From the NCBI GenBank assembly GCA_017507385.1, contig JAFWAX010000002.1, positions 1 through 64,000 of the forward strand: DNA of 64,000 nt. The letters are read 5' to 3'. Positions 38,122 to 47,261 of the stretch are shown one piece after another; within the stretch, counting starts at the first letter, position 1, and each line of letters begins with the position of its first letter. This DNA is from Bacteroidaceae bacterium (GTDB taxonomy: Bacteria; Bacteroidota; Bacteroidia; Bacteroidales; Bacteroidaceae). Position numbers and translations under genes: made by a program. Under the pieces are notes generated by a model, which was given only the letters and a program-made list of their open reading frames with translations, made no database searches and was not told the origin of the DNA.

Positions 38122-40098
38122 TTATGCGTCGATGTTCGCGTAAGTAGCGTTTCTCTCGATAAATTCTCGACGAGGTGCAACATCTTCTCCCATCAGCATG
38201 GAGAACGTGTAGTCAGCTTCTGCTGCATCGTTGATGGTCACTTGCTTCAGCAGGCGCGTTTCAGGGTTCATGGTGGTTTCCCAAAGGTGCTCAGGGTTCA
38301 TCTCGCCAAGACCTTTGTATCGCTGTACCTTGATTTTGTCTTCTTGTCCTTCGCCGTAGGTGTCGATGAAACGCTGTAAAGCTTCGTCGTCATAGCAATA
38401 TTCGCTAATTTTGCCCTTTGTGCACTTGTAGAGTGGTGGAGTGGCAATGTAGAGACGTCCATCACGTATGAGCTGTGGAAGGAAGCGGAAGAAGAGTGTC
38501 AGCAGCAGGGTGTCGATGTGTGAACCATCGACATCGGCATCGGTCATGATGATGGTCTTGTAGTAGCGCAACTTGTCATAGTTAGCTTCCTTCTGATCTT
38601 CGGGGTTGAGTCCGAATTTCACGCCTAATGCCTGGAAGATGTTATTTACTTCTTCATGTTCAAATGCCTGATGCCATTTCACGCGTTCTACGTTGAAAAT
38701 CTTACCGCGGATAGGCAGGATGGCTTGGAAGTGACGGTCGCGTCCTTGCTTGGCAGAACCGCCTGCGGAGTCTCCCTCGACAATGAACATCTCGCAGTTT
38801 GCGGGGTCTTTGTCTGAGCAGTCAGCAAGTTTGCCAGGCAGGCCACCTCCTGTCATCGGGTTCTTGCGCTGCACTTTCTCGCGTGCGGCACGAGCGGCAA
38901 CACGTGCTTCGGCTGCCAGCACCACCTTGTCGATGATCAGCTTGGCCTCTTTGGGGTGTTCCTCCAGATAGTATGTGAGTGCTTCGCCAACAGCTTGCTG
39001 AACAGCACCGGCTACCTCGCTATTTCCAAGCTTAGTCTTTGTCTGTCCCTCGAACTGTGGCTCTGCTACCTTCACGCTAACCACCGCTGTCAGACCCTCG
39101 CGGAAGTCTTCTCCGCTGATTTCAATCTTCTGCTTCTCCAGCTTCTCCGTGATCTTGTTGTCATCGGCATACTTCTTCAGTACGCGTGTCAAAGCTGTGC
39201 GGAAACCCTGAAGGTGTGTACCGCCTTCTATCGTGTTGATGTTGTTGACGTAAGAATGGATGTTCTCGCTATATGAAGTATTGTACATAATAGCGATTTC
39301 GATAGGAGTATCCTGCTTCTCTGTGTTCAGATAGATGACATCGTCAAACAGGCAGTTGCGCGTAGAGTCGATGTAGCGCACAAAGTCCTTCAAACCGCCC
39401 TCGCTGTAGAACACTTCTTCGCGCACACCTTCAATGCCGATTTCTGCATTCTTTTCCAGACGCATGTCTCTCAGCGTGATTTTGATGCCTGCATTCAAGT
39501 ATGCCAACTCACGCATACGGTTTGCGAGGATGTCATATTTGTATGTTGTTGTGATGAAGATGCTCTTGTCGGGCCAGAATTGCTGGCGTGTGCCTCTCAG
39601 CTCTGTCTCGCCAACCACCTTTACGTCATAGAGTGGCTTTCCGCAAGCGTATTCCTGCTGATAGATTTTTCCATCGCGGAACACCTGTGACATCATGTGA
39701 GAAGACAGCGCATTCACGCAGCTCACACCCACGCCGTGCAGACCGCCGGAAACTTTGTATGAGCCTTTGTCGAACTTGCCGCCGGCGTGCAGTACGGTCA
39801 TGACCACTTCGAGGGCACTGCGGTGCTCTTTCTCGTGCATATCTACAGGAATTCCTCGTCCGTCATCCTGCACGGTGATGGAATTGTCTTCGTTGATGGT
39901 TACTTCTATATGGGAGCAGTACCCAGCCAGCGCCTCGTCGATGGAGTTGTCCACAGTTTCATACACAAGGTGGTGGAGTCCTTTCTCGCTGATGTCTCCG
40001 ATGTACATTGCGGGGCGCTTTCTTACAGCCTCGAGACCTTCCAGAACTTGGATGTTGCTGGCCGAATAATTCGCTTCGTTGATTGTTGTTTCGTCCAT
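38122..40098 (-). CDS. gyrB: DNA gyrase subunit B
   Basis: The 658-residue ATPase subunit of gyrase introduces negative supercoils with GyrA. It has the GHKL ATPase N-terminus (EGLEAVRKRPAMYIGD, DDGRGIPVDMH, SGGLHGVGVSCVNALS), and the Toprim domain with VEGDSAGGSAKQGRD and MTDADVDGSHIDTLLL. The C-terminal QRYKGLGEMNPEHLWETTM is intact. Length is normal for the short GyrB type that lacks the large proteobacterial insert. Confidence 0.98.
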   Translation of the reverse strand: MDETTINEANYSASNIQVLEGLEAVRKRPAMYIGDISEKGLHHLVYETVDNSIDEALAGYCSHIEVTINEDNSITVQDDGRGIPVDMHEKEHRSALEVVMTVLHAGGKFDKGSYKVSGGLHGVGVSCVNALSSHMMSQVFRDGKIYQQEYACGKPLYDVKVVGETELRGTRQQFWPDKSIFITTTYKYDILANRMRELAYLNAGIKITLRDMRLEKNAEIGIEGVREEVFYSEGGLKDFVRYIDSTRNCLFDDVIYLNTEKQDTPIEIAIMYNTSYSENIHSYVNNINTIEGGTHLQGFRTALTRVLKKYADDNKITEKLEKQKIEISGEDFREGLTAVVSVKVAEPQFEGQTKTKLGNSEVAGAVQQAVGEALTYYLEEHPKEAKLIIDKVVLAAEARVAARAAREKVQRKNPMTGGGLPGKLADCSDKDPANCEMFIVEGDSAGGSAKQGRDRHFQAILPIRGKIFNVERVKWHQAFEHEEVNNIFQALGVKFGLNPEDQKEANYDKLRYYKTIIMTDADVDGSHIDTLLLTLFFRFLPQLIRDGRLYIATPPLYKCTKGKISEYCYDDEALQRFIDTYGEGQEDKIKVQRYKGLGEMNPEHLWETTMNPETRLLKQVTINDAAEADYTFSMLMGEDVAPRREFIERNATYANIDA

Positions 40099-40122
40099 TG
40101 TCGTATTCTCTTTTATACGTTA

Positions 40123-40130
40123 CAAAGTTA
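40123..40130 (-). promoter_or_regulatory. Putative -7 box of gyrB
   Basis: On the minus strand TAACTTTG fits TAnnTTTG, 25 bp before the gyrB ATG. No TTG is visible at the usual distance. Confidence 0.5.
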
Positions 40131-40225
40131 CGATTTTTTCTTTGAATTTAGAAATAAAACAAGGAGAAAATTCCCCTTTAGGGGAAAAAACTTTTCGCCC
40201 TTTGCGAGATAAGAGTTTGAGGGCA

Positions 40226-40259
40226 TGAAAAAAGTCAGAATCTTGCGGATTCTGACTTT
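40226..40259 (-). terminator. Terminator of rpsT
   Basis: A perfect 12-bp stem AAAGTCAGAATC (40231-40242) / 40248-40259 has a 5-nt loop; on the minus strand it runs into TTTTTTC. It lies about 55 bp after the rpsT stop and would isolate rpsT from gyrB. Confidence 0.85.
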
Positions 40260-40314
40260 AATCTTTCTATAAATAAGGCATTCTCTGATGCCGTATTGAT
40301 GCTGTTTTGTTTTC

Positions 40315-40569
40315 TTAAGCAAGCTTTGCAATGTGCTTTGCTGCGCCTGACTTGAGGTTTGCTGCCTTCTTCCAGTGGATGATGTTCTGCTTAGCCAGCT
40401 TGTCGAGCATCTTCTGGAGCTTTGGGAACATTGCTTGTGCTGTTTCCTTGTCCTTCTCGTTGCGGAGGTCGCGGAGGTAGTTGCGCATTGTCTTTGCGTA
40501 ATAGCGGTTGTGGAGTCTGCGCTTCTCGTTCTGGCGGATGCGCTTCAGACATGATTTGTGGTTTGCCAT
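40315..40569 (-). CDS. rpsT: 30S ribosomal protein S20
   Basis: The 84-residue basic product starts [20 protein letters not shown] and contains [13 protein letters not shown], matching S20, which binds 16S rRNA near helices h9 and h44. A long A-rich stretch precedes the ATG on the minus strand (a poly-A/C leader). The tRNA-Glu gene is 203 bp upstream on the same strand; no separate TAnnTTTG box is visible, so the two may be co-transcribed. Confidence 0.95.
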   Translation of the reverse strand: MANHKSCLKRIRQNEKRRLHNRYYAKTMRNYLRDLRNEKDKETAQAMFPKLQKMLDKLAKQNIIHWKKAANLKSGAAKHIAKLA

Positions 40570-40659
40570 TTTTTTTGTTTTTTTTTGAAAGTGTTAATAA
40601 ATTCAGGAGTTCGATGTGGTATGGCCTTTGACCTCGCACCCTTCTCCTTCTAAGAGTTT

Positions 40660-40768
40660 TTTCTTAATTAATAATGACAATTAACAATTTTGCCATTCAA
40701 ATTGCTTGCCGTTAGGTACATCGCATTAGCCTAATTGTCAACTGTCAATTATTCATTGTCAATTGTTT
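40660..40768. repeat. AT-rich spacer with repeated (A)ATTGTCAA words
   Basis: The spacer between rpsT and tRNA-Glu contains several copies of TGTCAATT/AATTGACA on both strands, e.g. TAATTGTCAACTGTCAATTA (from 40732) and TTGTCAATTGTTT (from 40756). The same word occurs in the uxuA-uxuB gap. No gene is seen. Confidence 0.5.
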
Positions 40769-40771
40769 GGG

Positions 40772-40843
40772 TAGCCCGTAGGAGAGTCGAACTCCTCTTT
40801 AGAGAATGAAAATCTCTCGTCCTAACCGATAGACGAACGGGCC
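40772..40843 (-). tRNA. tRNA-Glu (anticodon TTC)
   Basis: On the minus strand the 72-nt gene folds as a cloverleaf: acceptor GGCCCGT pairs with ACGGGCT, the D-loop holds GGTTAGGA, the anticodon arm is AGAGA-TTTTCAT-TCTCT giving anticodon TTC, and the T-arm is GAGGAGTTCGACTCTCC. The discriminator base is A and CCA is not encoded. Confidence 0.95.
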
Positions 40844-40898
40844 AGCCTATGGAGAATTTCTCCGAGCGAAACAACCTTGTTTCGCTGTTTTGCGAGTG

Positions 40899-40928
40899 CA
40901 AAGGTATGAACTTTAATCGATACTGCAA
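40899..40928 (-). promoter_or_regulatory. Promoter of tRNA-Glu (and possibly rpsT)
   Basis: On the minus strand the -7 box TACCTTTG (40899-40906) has a TTG (40926-40928) exactly 19 nt upstream. The leader contains a perfect 9-bp inverted repeat GCGAAACAA / TTGTTTCGC (40866-40885). Confidence 0.75.
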
Positions 40929-41001
40929 AACTTTTTGTCCTTTTTTTTCGCTTTGGCGGCATTTTTTCGGGCTCCATCGTTTTCGAGTGCGGTTTTTTCC
41001 C

Positions 41002-41009
41002 TATTTTTG
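41002..41009 (+). promoter_or_regulatory. Putative -7 box of recO
   Basis: TATTTTTG fits TAnnTTTG and ends only 9 bp before the recO ATG, so the mRNA would be almost leaderless. No TTG is visible at the usual distance upstream. Confidence 0.5.
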
Positions 41010-41018
41010 TAGTCGATT

Positions 41019-41747
41019 ATGCAGGAAACATTTCGTGGCATCGTATTGCGCACGGTAAAATATGGCGACAGTTCGCTGATTGTCGATCTCTTTACCGAAA
41101 GTCGTGGGCGTCTGTCGTTCATGGTCTCTGTTTTGCGCACCAAGCGTTCTGTGCGCAACGTCTCCTTCTGGCAGCCCCTTTCCATGGTCGAGTTTAGTGC
41201 TGAAGTGCGTCAGGGTAGTGGAAAACTGCCGCGTCCGGTCGATGTGCGCACATATTATAATTATATAGACCTCCCTTTTTCGCCTGTCAAAGCGACCCTC
41301 GCCCTGTTCTTGTCCGAGTTTCTCTGTGCCGCCCTGCGCGAGGAGAAAGACAACTTGCCCCTTTATCGTTACATCGAGTCTTCTCTCCAATGGCTCGACA
41401 TCGTCGATTCGTCAGCGGCTGTAGCCAATTTCCATTTGGCATTTCTCATGCACCTCAGCCGATTCATTGGCATCTATCCCAACCTGGAGTGTCCCGACCG
41501 TTACTTCGACCTCCTCTCTGGCGCTTACTGCGACCGTCAGCCTTCTCATTCCCATTTTTTGCAGCAGCAGGAGGCTGCGGCATTACCCACTCTCTTCCGC
41601 ATGGACTATCCCGTCATGCGCTTTTTCCGCTTCTCGCGCCGTGAGCGTATGCGCATTCTTCAGGTGCTCAACACCTATTACCGGCTGCACGTACCGAATT
41701 TCCCCGAATTGAAATCCTTGTCCGTCTTGCAGGAACTTTATTCTTGA
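41019..41747 (+). CDS. recO: DNA repair protein RecO
   Basis: The 242-residue product has the RecO N-terminal OB fold (FRGIVLRTVKYGDSSLIVDL then FTESRGRLSFMV) and a helical C-terminal part with FHLAFLMHLSRFIGIYPNL. RecO anneals single strands and helps load RecA at gaps with RecR. The four-cysteine zinc site of some RecO proteins is not obvious. It converges with the next gene and no terminator is visible in the 88-bp gap. Confidence 0.93.
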   Translation: MQETFRGIVLRTVKYGDSSLIVDLFTESRGRLSFMVSVLRTKRSVRNVSFWQPLSMVEFSAEVRQGSGKLPRPVDVRTYYNYIDLPFSPVKATLALFLSEFLCAALREEKDNLPLYRYIESSLQWLDIVDSSAAVANFHLAFLMHLSRFIGIYPNLECPDRYFDLLSGAYCDRQPSHSHFLQQQEAAALPTLFRMDYPVMRFFRFSRRERMRILQVLNTYYRLHVPNFPELKSLSVLQELYS

Positions 41748-41835
41748 ATGGAACTTTCTCTAAACAGTTGTTGGCTGAGCCGTTTTCTTGTTCCGTATAA
41801 CTTATCTTCCGTACTTCGGCTTAACTCCACCTCTC

Positions 41836-44800
41836 TCACTCATTCACCAGCACCTTTCCATCCTCCGTCATTCCCTCTGCACTGATGTACATCTCCTGAC
41901 AGGTCGAGTTGTTGTAGAACTCCACCTTTGCCTTTCCCTGCGCATCCGTCTTCACATCGGGATTCCAGTAGATGGTGCGGCGGAAGTCCGCCATGGGCGG
42001 GATGACGCTGTAGTCTTCCATCTGGAACGTGGAGGGCTTGTTGAACCCCTGAAAGTAAGTGCGGCGAAGCCCTTTCTGGCTCTCTGCTGCAAATGTTTTA
42101 TGCGTATAAAGATAGACTCGTACTGCTCCGTCTTTCTCTTTCATGCTATAAGGAACAATGTACAGATTCTTGATTTCACTCATGTTGACGGGAAAGAAAT
42201 TGTCTCCCGTCGCTCCAGCATCACTGGTAATGGCCGCAAACATCTCGCCTTCTGTTTCTTCAGATTTTGACGGAACTGTTCCGAGAATCCTTTTGATGGT
42301 GAGCATCCATGTTTCGGAAAAGTCCATTGCTGCAGATGACTCTCCATTGTCAACAATCCATTTAATGGGCCGATGATCATACGAAAGACTTCCGCCCCAA
42401 TACCATTCCTTATAATTTTGGTTTTCATTTTCCATGTCAAGCGTGTCAACAGGCGGCATCGGAAGATTTTTGCATTCAGGATTGTTGAACAGCGCATTCT
42501 TCTTGCATAAGAACTCAAAGATGGTCGGTTCTGCCTCTCCACGGTCAAGGATAGCATCCAGTTCCTTATCGATGTCATAGTGATGGGTGGCGTACTGTCT
42601 CCCCCATGCCTCGTTCTTGTACTTCCAGTCGTCGTTGGTGAAGTACCTCCTTTTCGCCTGCACTGTCACGTTCTGGAGCACATGGTCTTTCTCCGTAATG
42701 GGGATGAATTCATCTTCTTCGGAGAGTCCTTCGAAAGGGTTCTTTGCAAAAGCATTCGCTTTCAAAGGAAGCTGCATCTTTGATTCCATCGGAGTGATGT
42801 ATCTCGCTGCTGGAGAGAACTGCCTGTCAATGCCCACATAGTAGGTTTTTCGTTTCTCTTTGCCTTTCTTGTTTTGCTTGCTCGTGTAGATTTGCATTTT
42901 CCATTCCCCCTCCACAAAAGGAAGCATGAAAGCATAGTTGCCTAAAGAGTCTGTGCGAGTGGTGCCCGAAAGACTCTGCCCCTCATGGTTGTAGAGGAAC
43001 ACTTGAAGGTTCACGTCATTTACGGGGTTTCGCTTTCGGTACACATTCAGCTTGCCGAACACATGGAACTTGTCCTCGACGGGTTGTATCTTCTGAAACT
43101 TCTTCTGCCCTGTCATCAGTTCCCAGTCATATCGTCTCCACCCTTGTGTGAGCATCAGCAGGTCGGCCGCCTGTCGGTGCTCCGCGTCATCTGCTTCAAA
43201 GTAATAGCCGGCATTGTGGATATATCCCCGCACTTCTGAGGATAACAGCATCCACGTCTGCATGTTTCCTTGCTTTCCATTGGTCATGGTCTGCGCATCC
43301 ATGGCCGAGAACGAGAGATGAGCATTAGGCTGCGCCTGCAGCTCCAGCTCCACCTTGCCGCATGGCTTCAGCCGCTGCGTCTTTGCCACGATGCGGATGC
43401 TGTCTGAGCTATCCTGTTCTGGACAGATGAAGAAGAGCCTTTCTGCAAGTATTCGTCCGCTGCTGTTGAAGAACGTCAGCTGGCTCACACCTTTCTTTTG
43501 CTTCTGCCTGTCAAGAGAAATCTTCACAAGCGGAGCTGCTGTAATGGTGTCACAGTAGGTGATGTTTCCACCGTTCATCAGTGCATACCCCAACAGACTT
43601 CCACAGATTCCCTCCGTGCACTGCAGTGTGATACCTATACTGTCATTCACGGCATCAAAAGCCAGGGCGCATCCTTCTTCTCGCACTTGAGGGAGAGGGA
43701 ATTCCTGTACCTTATCTGCCAGATTTCTCATCTGCATGACGAGCGTGCTGCTGTCGGCTATAATCTCAAAAAGGCCTCTTCCTAATGTGTCGGTCGCCAC
43801 CGTCGCCACCACGTCTCCACGCTCATTCAGCACGAAGCCCTCGCCTTCATAAGGATTGCCGTTGTCATCCACAGCCAGCATAGCCACTCGGCACTTCTTT
43901 CCCTTGACGAGGCTTCCCCCTTCTGGGTAGAACTGCACGCTGATGGTCTTCATCAGGTCGCTCGTATAGATACCCTCGTCAATTGCCTTTTGGTATAAGG
44001 AATCGGACTGGTTGCGGTTGTTGGGGTCACGGTGTCTGTAGAGACGAGAATTGATGGTAGGATTGTCGTAATCGCCTTCGGTCTCAGGTTTCGTGAAGAT
44101 GGGGAACACTCTCGAGAAGAGCGCGTTCACTCCCCAGTTGGTCATGTATCGGGTGTATGCTCTGACCTCGTAGAATCCCGAACCCAGAAGCGTGTCAAGC
44201 TTCATGTCGCCGTGCGCCAGACCCAACGAGTCAATGGGGTATTTGTGGGTTTTGATGACGTCGCCGCTGGGATTGAGCAGTTCTACATATAGCACCTTGC
44301 TCAAATTGGTGGGGCGGCTGTTGTCGGTCCTCGTCACGTATGCCTTGAACCACATCGTCTCGTTCTCGAAGTATCCCGTGTTGTCGAAGTGCAGATACAC
44401 CTTCTCCTGCGGAACAACCCTGTTGAAGTTCATCGCCTTCTGAAGGTATTCTTTGACAGAAAGCAATCGTGGCTCATCATCGCGTTCTGTGCTTGTTGGC
44501 AAGTGGCGGATGACTGCTTCTTCATCAGCAGTCCGTTTGATGATGCTCTGCTCTTTGATAAGCCCTGCTGGCGACTGTGCCTTGTTGATGGCAGCAAGGA
44601 TATTGCCTCGAATGGGAACAGAATCTTTCAACGGCAGCTGATAGTCTTCTATATTAAGGAGAACAGATGTTACATTCAGTTCTCCTGCAAAAAACTCATA
44701 ATACATGTCCGAAACTTCTGTAAACCCGTTTCTGTCTCTATAATTGACATGTATTTTGAATGTTCCGGGAATCTGTTCATGCTTCACTACATTTTCATAT

Positions 44801-45657
44801 TCTTTCTTGACAAACAGCTGCAAGTCCATGCTGCCGTCAAATCTTAGCAGCCGGAAGGATTCTGCATCGATATACATTTCTCCGGTCAGCACCTCCGTCT
44901 GCTCTTTCTTTTTCTTGTTCAAACGGATGCAGTACACCAATTTTCCCCCATACTCCATGATTTTGCTGCTTGTATCATAAAACCGCTCGAAATGTGATGG
45001 CGAGCAGTTTCTGGGAAAAGGAAGCGTAAAGCCCCGAATGGAACTGTTGCTTCGTACCATGGGTCCCATGCCCAGCATCTTGTGCAAATCCGTATATTCT
45101 AAATTCGCCTGAACAGAGTCTCCCTGTTCAGTTCTGCCCCAATACTGTCCTGTATAAAGCTTTAAGCGGCGAAGATTGATGGCCGACCTTGCGTCAAGAT
45201 AGCCTTCAACTATTTCCGTCTGGTCGGCACTTTTCATGACGATGCGGTTAAAGTAGGGAGTGGTCTCTTTCTTGTATTCCCGGTACTCTTGCTTCATCTT
45301 TCTGAAAGAGTTCATCAGAATTGCAACATCCGACATTACAACAACTTCCCGCAGTTTCCGAACAAGAGGCTCCATTGCGATCATGTTCTTCGATTGGGAT
45401 GCCGCTATTCGTTTCTCGGCATACCCCACCGCTGAAAGGAGCAGCGTGTCGGGAACACTCGTCTCAAGCAATATTTCCCCATCGACATTGCTGATACACT
45501 TCAGCTTGTCGTTCACATAGACGTTCACCCATGGAATAGGCTTCCCGTTGACCTTGTCAACAATCCGTGCTCGAACTTCCTGCATTTGTCCTTGCATGGG
45601 GAGAGACATGCACAGAAGGATGGCAGTAAGGATGACGTGTATTGTACGATTTTTCAT
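41836..45657 (-). CDS. Large exported protein with carboxypeptidase-regulatory and MG2-like domains
   Basis: The 1273-residue product begins with a signal peptide (MKNRTIHVILTAILLCMSLP). A CarboxypepD_reg-like domain follows (about 25-105: VRARIVDKVNGKPIPWVNVY). A macroglobulin (MG2)-like domain is near residues 410-530 (VPQEKVYLHFDNTGYFENET). The last part contains tandem Ig-like folds and a region reminiscent of TonB-receptor plugs. It is probably an outer-membrane or periplasmic protein. Function unknown; no SusD-like partner is adjacent. The frame is open 20 codons upstream, but the signal peptide fixes the start at 45657. Confidence 0.8.
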   Translation of the reverse strand: MKNRTIHVILTAILLCMSLPMQGQMQEVRARIVDKVNGKPIPWVNVYVNDKLKCISNVDGEILLETSVPDTLLLSAVGYAEKRIAASQSKNMIAMEPLVRKLREVVVMSDVAILMNSFRKMKQEYREYKKETTPYFNRIVMKSADQTEIVEGYLDARSAINLRRLKLYTGQYWGRTEQGDSVQANLEYTDLHKMLGMGPMVRSNSSIRGFTLPFPRNCSPSHFERFYDTSSKIMEYGGKLVYCIRLNKKKKEQTEVLTGEMYIDAESFRLLRFDGSMDLQLFVKKEYENVVKHEQIPGTFKIHVNYRDRNGFTEVSDMYYEFFAGELNVTSVLLNIEDYQLPLKDSVPIRGNILAAINKAQSPAGLIKEQSIIKRTADEEAVIRHLPTSTERDDEPRLLSVKEYLQKAMNFNRVVPQEKVYLHFDNTGYFENETMWFKAYVTRTDNSRPTNLSKVLYVELLNPSGDVIKTHKYPIDSLGLAHGDMKLDTLLGSGFYEVRAYTRYMTNWGVNALFSRVFPIFTKPETEGDYDNPTINSRLYRHRDPNNRNQSDSLYQKAIDEGIYTSDLMKTISVQFYPEGGSLVKGKKCRVAMLAVDDNGNPYEGEGFVLNERGDVVATVATDTLGRGLFEIIADSSTLVMQMRNLADKVQEFPLPQVREEGCALAFDAVNDSIGITLQCTEGICGSLLGYALMNGGNITYCDTITAAPLVKISLDRQKQKKGVSQLTFFNSSGRILAERLFFICPEQDSSDSIRIVAKTQRLKPCGKVELELQAQPNAHLSFSAMDAQTMTNGKQGNMQTWMLLSSEVRGYIHNAGYYFEADDAEHRQAADLLMLTQGWRRYDWELMTGQKKFQKIQPVEDKFHVFGKLNVYRKRNPVNDVNLQVFLYNHEGQSLSGTTRTDSLGNYAFMLPFVEGEWKMQIYTSKQNKKGKEKRKTYYVGIDRQFSPAARYITPMESKMQLPLKANAFAKNPFEGLSEEDEFIPITEKDHVLQNVTVQAKRRYFTNDDWKYKNEAWGRQYATHHYDIDKELDAILDRGEAEPTIFEFLCKKNALFNNPECKNLPMPPVDTLDMENENQNYKEWYWGGSLSYDHRPIKWIVDNGESSAAMDFSETWMLTIKRILGTVPSKSEETEGEMFAAITSDAGATGDNFFPVNMSEIKNLYIVPYSMKEKDGAVRVYLYTHKTFAAESQKGLRRTYFQGFNKPSTFQMEDYSVIPPMADFRRTIYWNPDVKTDAQGKAKVEFYNNSTCQEMYISAEGMTEDGKVLVNE

Positions 45658-45776
45658 GTTGAGGTGAAGCAAACTTGATGCAAATTCGCCATCTGTGCAC
45701 GAGAAGAGATATGGCACAATATCATAAAAAATAATATTTTAATGGCCTTCATTAGCTTTTTATTTTTAATTATCGA

Positions 45777-45806
45777 CAAAAGTAGTAATTTTTTGCAAAA
45801 TGGCAA
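45777..45806 (-). promoter_or_regulatory. Promoter of the large exported protein gene
   Basis: On the minus strand TACTTTTG (45777-45784) is the -7 box and TTG (45804-45806) lies exactly 19 nt upstream. The leader is about 110 nt. Confidence 0.75.
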
Positions 45807-45997
45807 TGATTTCGTGGTGGTTTTTTAGGGGTTGTGTTGCATGTTGAGATATTGATTATAATGTGATTAAGCCGTTGCTATGTTACGTGGTTAAAAAATA
45901 AGTGAGAGCACCCCTGTTTTTTACCTCCCCCTATTGGCAGTTGTTAACATTTTTTGCTACGTTTTAATCTGCTCAAAAACACAGCATTTTATGCCTT

Positions 45998-46072
45998 AAA
46001 AGGGGTGAGACTCTCACCTGTACCATAGGTGAGAGTCTTACCTATACCATAGATGAGACTCTTACCCCTTTT
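45998..46072. repeat. Three near-palindromes GGTGAGACTCTCACC at 24-nt period
   Basis: Copies at 46004-46018, 46028-46042 (GGTGAGAGTCTTACC) and 46052-46066 (GATGAGACTCTTACC), with linkers TGTACCATA / TATACCATA. The outer edges AAAAGGGGTGAG and CTTACCCCTTTT are themselves inverted, so the block is palindromic as a whole. It lies in the divergent gap between the large exported protein and the Crp/Fnr gene. A related array is at 63423-63483. Confidence 0.85.
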
Positions 46073-46202
46073 GAGGTACTGAAAGCGCCTAAAATGGCGG
46101 TACTTTTTAAGGGAAGTTTTTCAAGGTGTTTTGTCGGTTTTTTTTGTTTGCCTGAAAACTGTTTTTTCTATCAAAACTTATCCTTGTAAAATGATTTTTT
46201 TG

Positions 46203-46210
46203 TAATTTTG
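46203..46210 (+). promoter_or_regulatory. Putative -7 box of the Crp/Fnr gene
   Basis: TAATTTTG fits TAnnTTTG but ends 5 bp before the first ATG; a TTG at 46184-46186 is 16 nt upstream. The mRNA would be near-leaderless, or translation starts further in. Confidence 0.4.
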
Positions 46211-46215
46211 TAGCC

Positions 46216-46808
46216 ATGGAATCATTCAACTCATATAAGAAAGGTCTCGATCTCTCATTTCTTATGAAAAGATGTATTGAGCATGGACGTCTGGTGCAGT
46301 TCTCGCGAGGTGACTTGTTTGAGAAAGCCGACTGTCCGTCTCGCTTGGTTGGCTATGTGGTGAAAGGCTGTTTTAAGTATAATGTGAAAGTGGGGGGGGT
46401 AAAAGTTATGTTACAGGCTTTGCTTTTGAAGGCGAGTTCGTGGCTGATTACCCCAACTGCCTCTATGGACATCAGTCGGAAGTGTCGATAGAGGCGAGCA
46501 TGCCATGCGAAGTGTATGTGATAGATGGAAGAGATTTGCTGCAGATGTATCTCGATGATGCCGAACTTCGCCATCAAGGGAGACTTATTGCCGAAAACCT
46601 TTTCACGCAGACTTATTCGCGTTTTCTTGACTATTACCGGCTGGATGCCCGTGGTCGTTACGAAAAACTCTTGACCCGATGTCCGCAAGTTGTGCAGCTG
46701 CTTTCGCTGAAGGATATCGCATCGTTTCTCAACATTACCCCCAAGACCATCTCGCAGATACGGCGTGACATCACTCTGGGCGATAGCAAAGGGTGGCAGG
46801 CTGAATGA
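46216..46808 (+). pseudogene. Crp/Fnr-family regulator, frameshifted at a G8 tract
   Basis: The first frame (46216 to about 46399) encodes the start of a cyclic-nucleotide-binding-like domain ending CFKYNVKVGG. The rest continues in another frame, about 46400-46808: SYVTGFAFEGEFVADYPNCL through to a C-terminal helix-turn-helix, LKDIASFLNITPKTISQIRR. The break falls in eight Gs (46392-46399); nine or six would restore one frame of about 197 codons. It may be a phase-variable switch, a true null or a sequencing slip. The target genes are unknown. Confidence 0.8.
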
Positions 46809-46956
46809 GCATTTTTTTTCGTCCAGTTGGCATTTCACACCTGAAATGGATTCTGTGGTTGGACAAACTGCATAATTCTCATTAACCTAAGTTAAGAAGT
46901 GGACTTTTGGTGTTCTTTTTTTCTGGATAGGCCGAATGGGTCTTGACAGAAAGCGT

Positions 46957-47050
46957 TACCTTTGTCTTGTTGAAAATCTCAACAATTAGTAATTAAAGAT
47001 TAAGACCGGTCAAGCCACGTGAAACTGTGAAGTCTCATGTGGCTTTTTGT
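46957..47050 (+). ncRNA. Possible small RNA or leader ending in a terminator
   Basis: TACCTTTG (46957-46964) fits a -7 box (no good -33), and about 50-70 nt later a hairpin AGCCACGTGA (47013-47022) / TCATGTGGCT (47035-47044) with loop AACTGTGAAGTC is followed by TTTTTG. The unit would be about 80 nt. The same GACCnGGTC-stem-AACTGTGAAGT arrangement recurs at 51931-51973. It lies upstream of the DUF4419-like gene; 46809-46956 and 47051-47261 hold no gene. Confidence 0.45.
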
Positions 47051-47261
47051 GTGTTTGTGTGTAAGTTCTTGATAATGTGCTTATTGCTTTCTTCTTGTGA
47101 ACTTTTTGTGAATTCTTTCAGAGTGCAGTTTGTGAAATGTGAATTTTTTGTGAACTTCAATTCTTGGCTGATGTGCGTGGAATTTATACTTTTGTGGCAA
47201 ATCCTTCAGAGGCGATGCTTTTGTTGGATATGTGTCACATGTTTATTAAATTGTAATTTGT

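Noticed and set aside
45998-46072. Array of 15-mers considered as a CRISPR
   Set aside because: Only three short units with 9-nt near-identical linkers, palindromic units and no cas genes; spacers are too short.
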